From Bacteroidota bacterium (lineage in GTDB: Bacteria; Bacteroidota; Bacteroidia; B-17B0; Aurantibacillaceae), in the NCBI GenBank assembly GCA_016702705.1, contig JADJDM010000018.1:117385-181384 (forward strand): a stretch of 64,000 bases of DNA, given 5' to 3'. The notes under the pieces were generated by a model. That model had not been told where the DNA came from, did no database searches, and saw only the letters and a list, made by a program, of their open reading frames with translations. Below, in pieces: positions 9,908 to 19,468 of this stretch. How positions within the stretch are numbered: the stretch's first letter is position 1; each line of letters opens with the position of its first letter. Made by a program: the position numbers and the translations under genes.

Positions 9908-10684
9908 ATGCGAGTTTTTTATACCATACTAGTATTTCTTTTTTTAAGTGTTGGTTTTGCGCAAAAAAGTAAACTCAAAGGGCTTTGGGTTGAATATAAA
10001 AGAGAAGTTGTTGGGGATAGTATTGCTAAAGAGTTCAATTACAAAGGCATTCCATTTCTCACAGGTAATACCTATGAATTTTTGAATGACTCAACATACA
10101 TCTTTAATAGCAGTTGCAGTATTAGTGATTGTTTCATTAAAACAGACTCAACAATTGGTTTGTGGATGTATAACGATGAAGACGAGGAGATTTATTCAAA
10201 ACTTGATTCATTCAAGATTAATTTTACAGAAAACAATAAGTACCTTACACTAGAATCTTTAAAACCAAACGAATATTTAGGTTACAAAATCTATCTAAAA
10301 AGGATTAAAAATTATCGTGGAACACATCTCCCTGATGAAAACTATTTTTCAGATTATAAAAATGTACTTGATCAAAACATAACTGATTCAATTCAAAAAA
10401 AAATTGAAACTATGCAATTCATTTCAAGAGATGCATCAAGCTTCAAATTCGAAAAACTGAAAATTAAATTGTACATTAACAAAGAAGGATTCATAGAAAA
10501 TTACGAAATCTTAAATTTCAGTCCCACTAAAGTCGCAGTGAAAAATCTATTAAGAATTTTAGAAAACATGAATTACAATTATAAATTCAACTATTGCTAC
10601 TTAACAAACATAAAAAAGGGGCGATCGAAATGTAGAATAGTAAAATATTGGGAAATTCTAACCGTATCCATTCTTTTAGATTAA
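9908..10684 (+). CDS. Secreted paralogue of the 7767-9710 units
   Basis: 258 residues with a signal peptide ending 'VGFAQ', then 'KGLWVEYKREVVGDS', which is the same domain as the units at 7767, 8562 and about 8995. The C-terminal third ('LKIKLYINKEGFIENYEI') keeps the outline of the TonB-C-like domain but has lost its 'FPGG' and 'P.W.P' signatures. The gene sits directly after the decayed copy of the 7009 gene's 3' end, as its sister at 7767 sits after the intact one. Function unknown. The frame is intact. Confidence 0.65.
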   Translation: MRVFYTILVFLFLSVGFAQKSKLKGLWVEYKREVVGDSIAKEFNYKGIPFLTGNTYEFLNDSTYIFNSSCSISDCFIKTDSTIGLWMYNDEDEEIYSKLDSFKINFTENNKYLTLESLKPNEYLGYKIYLKRIKNYRGTHLPDENYFSDYKNVLDQNITDSIQKKIETMQFISRDASSFKFEKLKIKLYINKEGFIENYEILNFSPTKVAVKNLLRILENMNYNYKFNYCYLTNIKKGRSKCRIVKYWEILTVSILLD

Positions 10685-10893
10685 TTGAAATTTATTTTGC
10701 TTTACTCATTAAAAGCCCATTTCATGTCAAAACCCTCTTAACTTTTAATTTTTAACTTTTAATTTATTACGAATTTCAATTAAAACACTGATTATCAATA
10801 AAATAATAAACTCCAATTAGTAGAAAAATTAAGCATAACCATTTGCCAATCAACATTTTCTTCGTATCTTCGCCGTCCAAAATTTTTATAACA

Positions 10894-11277
10894 ATGAGTA
10901 AACACTATGAGACGGTCTTCATTTTAACTCCCGTTTTGTCTGATGATCAGGCAAAGGAGGCCGCAAAAAAATTCAAAAAAACGTTAACTGACGGTGGAGC
11001 AAAGGTTGTTAACGAAGAAAACTGGGGATTGAAAAAATTGGCTTATCCAATTCAAAAGAAATCTACTGGATTTTACCACTTATTAGAGTACACTGCTGAT
11101 GATGCAAACATTTCTGTTGTTGCTGATTTAGAGCTTACTTTTAAACGTGATGAGCGTATCCTACGCTTCTTAACTGTATCGTTAGATAAGCATGCAATTG
11201 CTTACAGCGAAAAACGTAAGAGCAAATTAAAAGGAGAAGCTGGAAGTAAAGCTAAAAAAGAAAAAGCTGACGCTTAA
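10894..11277 (+). CDS. rpsF: 30S ribosomal protein S6
   Basis: The primary 18S-partner ribosomal protein of the small-subunit platform, binding 16S rRNA as a pair with S18. I chose the ATG at 10894 ('MSKHYETVFILTPVL') over the upstream frame start at 10843, because S6 begins at this point in the family and the extra 17 residues are not conserved. The motif 'GLKKLAYPIQKKSTGFYHLLEY' region and a lysine-rich tail are present. A TATCTTCG box lies at about 10865. First gene of rpsF-rpsR-rplI, 27 bases ahead of rpsR. Confidence 0.96.
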   Translation: MSKHYETVFILTPVLSDDQAKEAAKKFKKTLTDGGAKVVNEENWGLKKLAYPIQKKSTGFYHLLEYTADDANISVVADLELTFKRDERILRFLTVSLDKHAIAYSEKRKSKLKGEAGSKAKKEKADA

Positions 11278-11304
11278 TTGTTAAACATTTAAAAAGAACT
11301 AAAA

Positions 11305-11568
11305 ATGGCAAGTGCAGAAATAAGATACTTAAATCCGCCGACAGTTGACGCTAAAAAGAAGAAATACTGTCGTTTCAAAAAAAGCGGTATCAAATACATT
11401 GATTACAAAGACGCAGATTTCTTATTGAAGTTTGTAAATGAGCAAGGTAAAATTTTACCTCGTCGTTTAACAGGAACTTCTCTTAAGTTTCAACGTAAGG
11501 TTTCAACAGCAGTTAAAAGAGCACGTCACTTGGCTTTAATGCCATACGTTGCTGATGGTTTAAAATAA
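11305..11568 (+). CDS. rpsR: 30S ribosomal protein S18
   Basis: 87 residues with the S18 core 'YIDYKDADFLLKFV' and 'GKILPRRLTGTS', then 'RARHLALMPYV', the rRNA-binding helix. It binds next to S6 in the platform of the small subunit. Normal length and intact frame. It sits between rpsF and rplI with short gaps (27 and 17 bases), the usual order in Bacteroidota. Confidence 0.97.
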   Translation: MASAEIRYLNPPTVDAKKKKYCRFKKSGIKYIDYKDADFLLKFVNEQGKILPRRLTGTSLKFQRKVSTAVKRARHLALMPYVADGLK

Positions 11569-11585
11569 TTTAAGGTAATCACAAA

Positions 11586-12032
11586 ATGGAAGTAATATTA
11601 AAACAAGACATCAAAGGCCTAGGCTTTAAAGATGATGTAGTAAGCGTAAAAGCAGGTTACGGAAGAAACTTTTTGATTCCTCAAGGAGTTGCAACCTTAG
11701 CTACTGAAACTAACAAAAAGATTTTAGCAGAAAACGTTAAACAACGTTCTTTTAAAGAAGAAAAACTTCGTAAAGAAGCTACTGCAAATGCTGAGAAATT
11801 AGCAGGTGTATCTATCAATGTAGCTACTAAATCAGGTGATTCTGGAAAAATCTTTGGATCAGTAACCAACATTCAAGTTGCGGAAGCATTGAAAAAAGCT
11901 GGTTACGATGTTGAAAGAAAAAACATCGAATTAAAAGAAGACAATATCAAAGCTTTAGGTTCTTACACGGCGAAAGTACGTTTGTACAAAGACATCGTAG
12001 CGGAAGTTAAATTTGACGTTATCTCTGAATAA
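11586..12032 (+). CDS. rplI: 50S ribosomal protein L9
   Basis: 148 residues with the N-terminal rRNA-binding signature 'GLGFKDDVVSVKAGYGRNFLIPQG', a long connecting helix (about residues 42-75) and the C-terminal domain with 'KSGDSGKIFGSVTN'. L9 binds domain V of 23S rRNA near the L1 stalk and helps keep frame during translation. The last gene of the operon, closed by the hairpin at 12053-12091. Confidence 0.97.
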   Translation: MEVILKQDIKGLGFKDDVVSVKAGYGRNFLIPQGVATLATETNKKILAENVKQRSFKEEKLRKEATANAEKLAGVSINVATKSGDSGKIFGSVTNIQVAEALKKAGYDVERKNIELKEDNIKALGSYTAKVRLYKDIVAEVKFDVISE

Positions 12033-12052
12033 TTCATTCAAAACAAAATTAT

Positions 12053-12091
12053 TAAAAAGCCCGCTCCTTAATGGAAGCGGGCTTTTTTATT
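12053..12091 (+). terminator. Rho-independent terminator after rplI
   Basis: Stem 'aaaaagcccgctcc' / 'ggaagcgggctttttt' with a short loop and a one-base bulge, followed by T-rich sequence. It lies between convergent genes, so it can serve both. Confidence 0.9.
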
Positions 12092-12106
12092 ATACTGCGC
12101 CTACTA

Positions 12107-13212
12107 TTAATACTCAACAAAATAAAAATAGATAATCTTGAGGTTATTATCCTTATCATAACTAAACATAAAGTTATCATAAAAAGTACGCTGTTGATGT
12201 TCACTTTTTACAACTGCCATAAATCTGTTTAAGTCGCTCATCTTTTTACTACGTGCAAAAATTTGCGAAACGATTGCATGTGTTTTATGAGGCCCTGATG
12301 CTGTTTTAATTTGCGTGAATAAATCTTTAATCGCATCAAAATCTTTTAATGTTTTTAATTCTGGATGCAAAAGTTCATAAGCCTTTTCATAAGCACCAGT
12401 TTGATAGGCATAGTAAAAATCATCAATTAATTTTTCGGCAGCTTTTACTTCATTCAAATTATCAACTTGATAATTTTCTACCACTTGATAACGAGAAATA
12501 AAGAAGGTGACATCACTTCTCATTTCAACCGAAAGATTCATCAGTATATCAATTTTTTTCCTTTTATTTTTATTGCAGTTATTCCAAACGATTCATCTTT
12601 TCCGTAATAATTTAATGCTGTGCAGGTATCAACAAAGCTATAACTATCAATGCCGCCAGTAGCTTCCATAATTTGAGTTGCTATTCCTTAAACTCATCAA
12701 GGTTTGATGTCTCTTGTAAACCAGGCGAAAATAAATTATACGCCTTTTTCATAATCACCTGTATTTAAATAATCAATAAACATCGAACTTATTGCAACAA
12801 TTCCTCTGTTTAAAAGTGGATCATTATAATTTCCTTTGTAGGCATGCGAGAGTACAGATGCTAATTTGTAATTGTCCTTTTCTTTAACAATAATGTATTC
12901 GTAAGTCAACAAATCAGCACTATAATAAAAACTATACTTTAACTCATAATATTTTTTAGGCTCTGATTTAGATTGACGGTAAACACTATCTGTTTTAAGT
13001 CTATAATTTACTGGACCGTATTTTTCATCATTGTCTTTAAAAACCTTCACAATATCGTTTGAATTTGATTTTGCCCAAACGTATTCGCCAATTTCATCGT
13101 AGCGTTTACCTTCAACTGCTGAATAAATTTTAGCAATTAATTCGCTCGGACTTTTTTGTGCAATTGCTGCTACTGAAACGAACAGCGTAAATAGTATTAC
13201 AATTTTTCTCAT
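12107..13212 (-). CDS. Secreted protein with three NTF2-like (DUF3887/DUF4019-type) repeats, broken by three frameshifts
   Basis: The two open pieces (13212-12736 and 12541-12107) belong to one gene. Reading across the gap in shifting frames gives a continuous sequence: after 'GDYEK' comes 'AYNLFSPGLQETSNLDEFK', then 'GIATQIMEATGGIDSYSF', then 'GITAIKIKGKKIDILMN', which runs into the second piece. Breaks lie at about 12740, 12690 and 12555. The protein has a signal peptide (ending 'AIAQ') and three similar alpha/beta units of about 110 residues, two of them starting 'DYLNTGDYEKAYNLF' and 'YYAYQTGAYEKAYELL'. These resemble NTF2-fold domains found in secreted bacterial proteins. Ligand unknown. 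It follows the PorY-like kinase gene by 2 bases. Confidence 0.6.
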
Positions 13213-13214
13213 AG

Positions 13215-14717
13215 CTATTTATTTAATACAATTCTAAATGTTGTTCCCACACCGGGCTCCGAACGTTTAACAAAAATCTTACCATTATGATAATTCTCTA
13301 TGATTCGCTTACATAAAGATAAACCTAGTCCCCAGCCTCTTTTCTTTGTTGTAAAACCTGGTTCAAAAACCGCTTTTGTTTTTCCTTTTGCAATTCCCTT
13401 TCCTGTATCAGTAAAATCAATATAAACAAACTGCGTGGCATCTGTAACCTCTACATTAATACTTCCTTTACCATCCATTGCATCAACCGCGTTCTTGCAT
13501 AAATTTTCAACCACCCACTCAAATAATGGAATACTTATCTTGGCCGTGATTGGCATTTTTTCGGTACAATTAACCGTGAAGTTTACATTTTTAGAAGTTC
13601 GCAATTTTATATAATCAACAGCATGCTCTAATACTTGTTTAATATCTTCTCCTTGCATATTTGGAGTAGAACCAATCTTAGAAAAACGTTCGGTGATTGT
13701 ATTTAATCTATCTAAATCTCGATTTAATTCAACAATAATTGAATCTTCCACACCTTGTGCTTTCAGCAACTCAACCCATGCCATTAAACTCGAAAGTGGA
13801 GTTCCCAATTGATGCGCAGTTTCTTTACTCATACCAACCCACACTTGATTTTGCTCTGACTTACGGGCTGTACTAAATAATGAGTAAGCGATAATTAAAA
13901 AAACACCAATCACACCAAACTGCACATACGGATAATATTTTAATTGCGTTAGTAATGTAGATTCTTCGTAAAAAATATAATGTTTTGTTCCTTCGCCCAA
14001 ATCAATTTCAATAGGAGTATTTTGCGATGCCATCGATTGTATACGTAATTGCAATGCAGTGTTATTAGCGAGTGTTGCCGAATCAATTTTACCTGCGGCA
14101 ATAACATTTTGTTTTGTTGAGTCGGTATAAATAACAGGTACAGAAGCAGTGTTTACAGCTACTTCAGAAATAAATGATTTGGTTAAACTATCAAACACCA
14201 ACTTAATATCTGAAAACACTTTTGAATCGTTATAATACAAATAATTTTTCTTGCCTTTGTAATACTCAATTTCAATTGGTTCGTAGTTTTTCTTCATTAC
14301 ATCCAATTGCTTGCGCACGTATGAAGTGTCTTTTTCAAATAAAGTATCTAAATTTCTAGAGCCAGAAATTTCTTTACCATTAGTAAGAATAACAGGAACC
14401 GTTGTATTGCTTTGTATAACATTTAAAATAAATGTCAAATCACTCATATCAGCTGTTGCTAAACGCTTTGTTGCTTCAGCATATAACTCTGCTTTTTTAC
14501 GTTCTTCTAATTTTATTTTCTCAAAAAGTTCACTCGTAAATTTTACAAGGTTTGCTTTTTTCTGAACTGCTTTTGCCCAAAGCTCCACTTTTGCACGTTC
14601 TTCATCAGCAATCTTTTTCACTAAACGATTCGTGTACCATAACGAAACAATAACGATTAGCAATGCTGCTAAAATTAAAACTATTTTCCAACGCTGTTTT
14701 TGAGAATATGTATTCAT
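13215..14717 (-). CDS. porY: PorY-like membrane histidine kinase
   Basis: 500 residues: a first membrane helix (about 12-28), a periplasmic sensor domain (30-262) made of two similar halves ('VPVILTNGKEI' and 'VPVIYTDSTKQN'), a second helix (about 265-282), then the kinase core. The H-box 'KETAHQLGTPLSSL' has the phosphorylatable H302; the N-box 'ENLCKNAVDAM', G1 'DTGKGI' and G2 'GWGLGLSL' follow. This H-box and the lack of a HAMP domain fit the PorY family, the partner of PorX, whose gene lies 7 kb away at 5310. Assignment to PorY rather than another orphan Bacteroidota kinase is likely but not proven. The frame is intact. Confidence 0.7.
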   Translation of the reverse strand: MNTYSQKQRWKIVLILAALLIVIVSLWYTNRLVKKIADEERAKVELWAKAVQKKANLVKFTSELFEKIKLEERKKAELYAEATKRLATADMSDLTFILNVIQSNTTVPVILTNGKEISGSRNLDTLFEKDTSYVRKQLDVMKKNYEPIEIEYYKGKKNYLYYNDSKVFSDIKLVFDSLTKSFISEVAVNTASVPVIYTDSTKQNVIAAGKIDSATLANNTALQLRIQSMASQNTPIEIDLGEGTKHYIFYEESTLLTQLKYYPYVQFGVIGVFLIIAYSLFSTARKSEQNQVWVGMSKETAHQLGTPLSSLMAWVELLKAQGVEDSIIVELNRDLDRLNTITERFSKIGSTPNMQGEDIKQVLEHAVDYIKLRTSKNVNFTVNCTEKMPITAKISIPLFEWVVENLCKNAVDAMDGKGSINVEVTDATQFVYIDFTDTGKGIAKGKTKAVFEPGFTTKKRGWGLGLSLCKRIIENYHNGKIFVKRSEPGVGTTFRIVLNK

Positions 14718-14856
14718 ATCAATCCTTCGATACGCTAAATATAAAGGTATTTATTAAGAAAAACCAATGTATGTTTGATTTTAGATATTAGATTTAAGAT
14801 TTTCAATCTCTTAACTTAAAACTAGAAACTAGGAGCCAAAAATAAGCAGCGCTCAC

Positions 14857-15916
14857 CTACTTCAAAACTGCCTTCGTCATCTTATTTTTATTCGCCAACT
14901 GCCCGCAAGCAGCATCAATGTCTTTTCCGCGGCTTCTTCTTACATTCACAACAATTCCTCGATTAACTAAATACTGAAAAAAAGCATCTAATCTTTCAGG
15001 TGTTGTTTGTTGGAATTCGCCTCCATCAATGGGATTATACTCAATGATATTAACCTTTGAGGGCACACGTGCACAAAATTTCGCTAAGTCTCTTGCGTCC
15101 TCAATACTATCATTAAAATCTTTAAAAACAATGTATTCAAAAGTGACTTTATTGCCTGTTTTACTATAATAGTAATTCATTGCATCAGCCAAATTAACTA
15201 ATGAATTGCTTTCATTAATTGGCATGATTTTATTCCTCTTTTCATCATTAGCAGCATGTAGTGATAAAGCCAAATTAAACTTCACCTCATCATCTCCCAA
15301 TTGTCTAATCATTTTTGCAACACCCGCAGTAGAAACTGTAATACGCTTAGCAGCCATACCCAAACCACTTTGCGAGGTAATATGTTCAACCGAATTAATA
15401 ACTTCTTTATAATTTAACAATGGTTCGCCCATTCCCATGTAAACGATGTTACTCAGGGCTGGCCATACTTTTCTTCTGATAATTTTTTACCAATGCAACC
15501 TGGTCATATATTTCTCCGGCAGTTAAATTTCTTAATCGCTTTAATTTACCTGTAGCACAAAACGTGCAAGTTAAACTACAACCTACTTGTGAAGAAATAC
15601 ACACTGTCATTCGTGTATCGGTAGGAATAAGAACGCTTTCCACAATTTTTTCGTCGCTTAATTTCATAGCGCACTTAATTGTACGGTCGTTACTTACTTG
15701 CATTTCACTAATAACAACAGGAGTAATTTCAAAATTGGTTTCCAATTTTGAACGCAAATCCTTCGACAAATTCGTCATTTCCTCAAAATTCACGGCGCAC
15801 TTTTGCCATAACCATTGGTAAACTTGCTTTGCTCTAAAAGCAGGCTCGTTTAATGATTTAAACACATCTGTAAGCTCAGTTTGAGATAATGACCTGATAT
15901 CTTTTTTGTTTTCCAC
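14857..15916 (-). CDS. rlmN: 23S rRNA (adenine-2503-C2)-methyltransferase RlmN (frameshifted)
   Basis: A radical-SAM enzyme that methylates C2 of A2503 in 23S rRNA and A37 of some tRNAs. The iron-sulphur motif is 'CSLTCTFC'. The N-terminal HhH-like accessory domain ('FRAKQVYQWLWQK') and the C-terminal 'NVRRSRGKDIDAACGQLA' with the second catalytic Cys are present. The frame breaks at about 15445-15460; the correct join reads on from 'NYQKKSMASP' to 'ALSNIVYMGMGEPLLNY'. The start is a GTG at 15914-15916, because no ATG gives the conserved N-terminus, and a promoter box ends only 7 bases upstream. Divergent from uppS. Confidence 0.92.
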
Positions 15917-15923
15917 GATTTTG

Positions 15924-15931
15924 CAAAGATA
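15924..15931 (-). promoter_or_regulatory. -7 box (TATCTTTG) for rlmN
   Basis: On the minus strand the box TATCTTTG matches the Bacteroidota TAnnTTTG consensus and ends 7 bases before the GTG start, implying a very short or absent leader. No clear -33 TTG was found at the ideal distance. Confidence 0.5.
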
Positions 15932-16031
15932 CGAAGCAGTTTTCGTTTGATAACCAATATTTTATGTAAATAAATAAAATTCTTTTTTAGGGGCGAAATC
16001 TGTATATTCGCATTCGATTTTTTAGAAAATA

Positions 16032-16775
16032 ATGGATTATAAGAGCCAAATAGATACAACTAAACTTCCTTTGCATGTTGCAGTGATAATGGATGGTAAC
16101 GGCCGTTGGGCTAAACAGCAAGGAGAGCAACGTATTTTTGGTCACCACAATGGCGTTTCCTCTGTTCGTGAAACCGCCGAAGCAGCTGCCGAATTGGGAA
16201 TTAAATACCTTACTTTATACGCTTTTAGTACCGAAAACTGGAATCGCCCAAAAGACGAGGTAGATGCACTAATGGAACTTTTAGTTCATACGATTGGAAA
16301 TGAAACTCCCACTTTAATAAAAAACGGAATTAAGCTTGATTGCATCGGAAACATTGATAGTTTACCAAAATCATGTATCCGCGAATTAAATGAAGCTAAA
16401 GAAAAAACCGCTCATTGCGATCGTATGACAATGGTTTTAGCTCTTAGTTATTCATCAAAATGGGAAATAATACAAGCAGTTAAATCTATTGCAGAAGAGG
16501 TGAAAAGCGGGGCAATTGATGTAGATGCAATAGACGAGAAATTAATATCATCAAAACTTTGTACTGCAAAAATGCCCGACCCGGAGCTTATGATTCGTAC
16601 AAGTGGTGAACACCGCATTAGTAACTTTCTTTTATGGCAACTTTCGTATGCCGAGTTTTACTTTACAGAGAAGCTTTGGCCCGACTTCAGAAGAGAAGAT
16701 TTTTACGAAGCAATCTACAAATATCAAAATAGAGAACGCCGATTTGGCAAAACCAGCGAGCAACTCGCACAATAA
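16032..16775 (+). CDS. uppS: Isoprenyl transferase (undecaprenyl diphosphate synthase)
   Basis: A cis-prenyltransferase that makes the C55 lipid carrier for peptidoglycan and other envelope polymers. 'VIMDGNGRWAKQQG' holds the catalytic Asp and the diphosphate-binding loop; 'YAFSTENWNRP' and the C-terminal 'PDPELMIRTSGEHRISNFLLWQ' with 'FYFTEKLWPDF' complete the family signature. 247 residues, normal. A TATATTCG box at 16003-16010 lies just upstream. First gene of the uppS-bamA-ompH-ompH group. Confidence 0.96.
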   Translation: MDYKSQIDTTKLPLHVAVIMDGNGRWAKQQGEQRIFGHHNGVSSVRETAEAAAELGIKYLTLYAFSTENWNRPKDEVDALMELLVHTIGNETPTLIKNGIKLDCIGNIDSLPKSCIRELNEAKEKTAHCDRMTMVLALSYSSKWEIIQAVKSIAEEVKSGAIDVDAIDEKLISSKLCTAKMPDPELMIRTSGEHRISNFLLWQLSYAEFYFTEKLWPDFRREDFYEAIYKYQNRERRFGKTSEQLAQ

Positions 16776-16838
16776 ATTTAGTTAATTCATGTTAATCCAT
16801 TTTACTGCGTAAAAGCAATTAAAGATATTTGTTTCTTC

Positions 16839-19424
16839 ATGACAAAAAGCACTCTTATAAAATTTTCCCTTTTCATTCAACTTCTTTGGCTTTTACCCAA
16901 TAATTTGTTTGCTCAAGCTCCTAATGGCATCAAACAAATTGGTGGCGACGAACAAATTAATTATGCTGCCCCTGTAGAATATACTATTGCAGATATTGAT
17001 GTGAAAGGTTTAAAAACACTTGATAAAAGTGTTATTAAATTAATGTCGGGCCTTTACCAAGGTCAAAAAATAAAAATACCTGGCGACGCATCTGCAGATG
17101 CAATTAAAAAATTGTGGAAAGCAGGTTTTTTTGATGACGTTAAATTATTTCAAGAAAAAATAGTTGGTAAAGATGTTTGGTTATCATTTGAGGTAGTTGA
17201 AAAACCTAGATTGTGGAGATACAACATAAGAGGCGCAAAAAAATCGGAAGTAGATGATTTAAGAGAAAAACTAAGACTAGCGGGTGGGAAAATATTAACC
17301 GATTATTTAGTTAAAAACTCAATTACCCAAATCAAAGAATTTTACATCGACAAAGGTTATTACAACGTATCTGTAGATACTACATGCAAGGTAGATCCTA
17401 AATCTAAAAACAAAGATTTAGAAGTTGTTTTTTGGGTAAAAAAAGGTAAAAAAATACGCATTCAAGATGTTGAATTTTATGGCAACTCAGTAATAAAAAG
17501 CGCAAAACTTCGCCGTAAAATGAAGGAAACAAAGCGTTATAGAAAATGGAATATTTTTAATGGTGGTAAATTTTTAGAAGATAACTACGAAGCAGATAAA
17601 CCAAAATTACTTGATAAGTATTTGCAATTAGGTTACAGAGATGCGCGTATTGCAAAAGACACTTTCTTTTTCGTTGCCCCAAATCGTGTAAGGATAGAAA
17701 TTACTATGGACGAAGGAAATAAATATTATTTCCGTAATATATCTTGGTTAGGAAATAGTAAATTCCGTAGTGGCCAATTAGACACTTTATTGGGAATTAA
17801 AAAAGGCGACATCTTTAATCAATCTTTACTCGAACAAAAATTATATATGAATCCAAGTGGTATCGACATCACTTCACTATATATGGACGACGGGTATTTA
17901 TTCTTCCAAATTAATCCTTCTGAAACAAACATCGAAAACGATTCGATTGACCTTACCATTAATTTATTTGAAGGTAAACAAGCAATTATAAACAAAGTTA
18001 CAGTTGTTGGAAACACAAAAACAAACGACCATGTAATTTATCGTGAAATCCGTAGTCGCCCTGGGCAACTATTTAGAAGAAGCGATATTATGCGTACTCA
18101 ACAGGAATTATCAAACCTTGGTTATTTTGATCCTGAAAAAATGGGAGTTAACCCAAAACCAAACCCAGCTGATGGTACTGTAGATATAGAGTATAAAGTA
18201 GAAGAAAAACCATCTGACCAATTAGAATTATCTGGTGGATGGGGAGCTGGGCAATTAGTTGGTACTCTTGGGGTTTCTTTCAATAATTTTTCTGCAAAAA
18301 ACTTTTTTAAGAGAGGTTCTTGGCAACCATTACCATCTGGCGATGGACAAAAATTAAGTATTCGTGCACAAAGCTCAGGAGTATTTTACCAAAGCTATAA
18401 CTTCTCTTTTACCGAGCCATGGTTAGGTGGTAAAAAACCAAATTCATTAAGTTTTAGTGTTTTCCATAACCGTCAAACAAACGGACAAAAAAGAAAAATC
18501 GAAGATGCGAATGGAGATAAAATTTTAAATCCTAATCGCGCTTTCATAGAAATTACTGGTACATCAGTTGGTTTTGGGAAACGTTTAAAATGGCCAGATG
18601 ATTATTTTAGTTTGTATATCGAACAATATTTTGGACATTATTATTTAAGAAATTATTCATCTGTATTTACTTTTGGTAATGGTAATGCCAACAATATTAA
18701 AACAACATTTAATATTAGCAGAAACTCATTAAAAGGTAATCCTATTTTTCCTGTTGGTGGATCAAGCTTAAATCTATCTGCAATGCTTACGCCGCCGTAT
18801 TCATTGTTTAACAAAAAAGATTACACCGATTTAAGCGATCAAGAGCGTTACAAATTTTTAGAATATCAAAAATACAAGTTCACTACTCAATGGTTTATGC
18901 AATTAACCAACAAACGCGCGCCTGAAGGAAAGGAAGCTAGGAACTTAGTATTAAGAACAAGTTTTGGTTGCGGTATTTTAGGAATGTATAATAAATCTGT
19001 TGGTGTTTCTCCATTCGAGCGTTTTTATTTAGGAGGAAGTGGGTTAACAGGTTTTGCATTGGATGGTCGTGAAATTATTGCATTAAGAGGTTACCAAGAT
19101 AACTCGATTGCTGGAGCAAAAAGTCAAGGTGCATCCATGATTACTAAATACACTATGGAGTTAAGATATCCAATTTCATTAAACCCACAAGCAACTGTAT
19201 TTATGTTAGGATTTGCTGAAGCAGGTAACGCTGTTGACAATATTAAATTATTGAATCCGTTTAATGTAAAAAGAAGCGCAGGTGTTGGTGTACGTATTTT
19301 CTTACCAATGTTTGGTTTATTAGGTTTTGATTACGGTTGGAATTTTGATACAACACCAAATAATCCTGTAAAATACAAAGGTCAATTCCATTTTACAATT
19401 GGGGCGCAAATTGGGGAACTATAA
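16839..19424 (+). CDS. bamA: Outer membrane protein assembly factor BamA
   Basis: 861 residues: signal peptide (ending 'NNLFAQ'), five POTRA domains over about residues 45-430 (for example 'IDVKGLKTLDKSVIKLMSG' and 'VTVVGNTKTNDHVIYREI'), then the 16-strand barrel from about 440 to the end. The barrel has 'FNFSFTEPWLGGKKP'-type strands, the lid-locking 'ALRGYQ' (VRGF/Y equivalent) and a terminal strand rich in alternating hydrophobics. BamA folds and inserts outer membrane barrels. The gene follows uppS by 63 bases and precedes two Skp-like chaperone genes, the common Bacteroidota order. The frame is intact over 2.6 kb. Confidence 0.96.
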   Translation: MTKSTLIKFSLFIQLLWLLPNNLFAQAPNGIKQIGGDEQINYAAPVEYTIADIDVKGLKTLDKSVIKLMSGLYQGQKIKIPGDASADAIKKLWKAGFFDDVKLFQEKIVGKDVWLSFEVVEKPRLWRYNIRGAKKSEVDDLREKLRLAGGKILTDYLVKNSITQIKEFYIDKGYYNVSVDTTCKVDPKSKNKDLEVVFWVKKGKKIRIQDVEFYGNSVIKSAKLRRKMKETKRYRKWNIFNGGKFLEDNYEADKPKLLDKYLQLGYRDARIAKDTFFFVAPNRVRIEITMDEGNKYYFRNISWLGNSKFRSGQLDTLLGIKKGDIFNQSLLEQKLYMNPSGIDITSLYMDDGYLFFQINPSETNIENDSIDLTINLFEGKQAIINKVTVVGNTKTNDHVIYREIRSRPGQLFRRSDIMRTQQELSNLGYFDPEKMGVNPKPNPADGTVDIEYKVEEKPSDQLELSGGWGAGQLVGTLGVSFNNFSAKNFFKRGSWQPLPSGDGQKLSIRAQSSGVFYQSYNFSFTEPWLGGKKPNSLSFSVFHNRQTNGQKRKIEDANGDKILNPNRAFIEITGTSVGFGKRLKWPDDYFSLYIEQYFGHYYLRNYSSVFTFGNGNANNIKTTFNISRNSLKGNPIFPVGGSSLNLSAMLTPPYSLFNKKDYTDLSDQERYKFLEYQKYKFTTQWFMQLTNKRAPEGKEARNLVLRTSFGCGILGMYNKSVGVSPFERFYLGGSGLTGFALDGREIIALRGYQDNSIAGAKSQGASMITKYTMELRYPISLNPQATVFMLGFAEAGNAVDNIKLLNPFNVKRSAGVGVRIFLPMFGLLGFDYGWNFDTTPNNPVKYKGQFHFTIGAQIGEL

Positions 19425-19468
19425 TGCAATTAAGAATTAATAATGTTTAATTTAGAATTTATACAATC

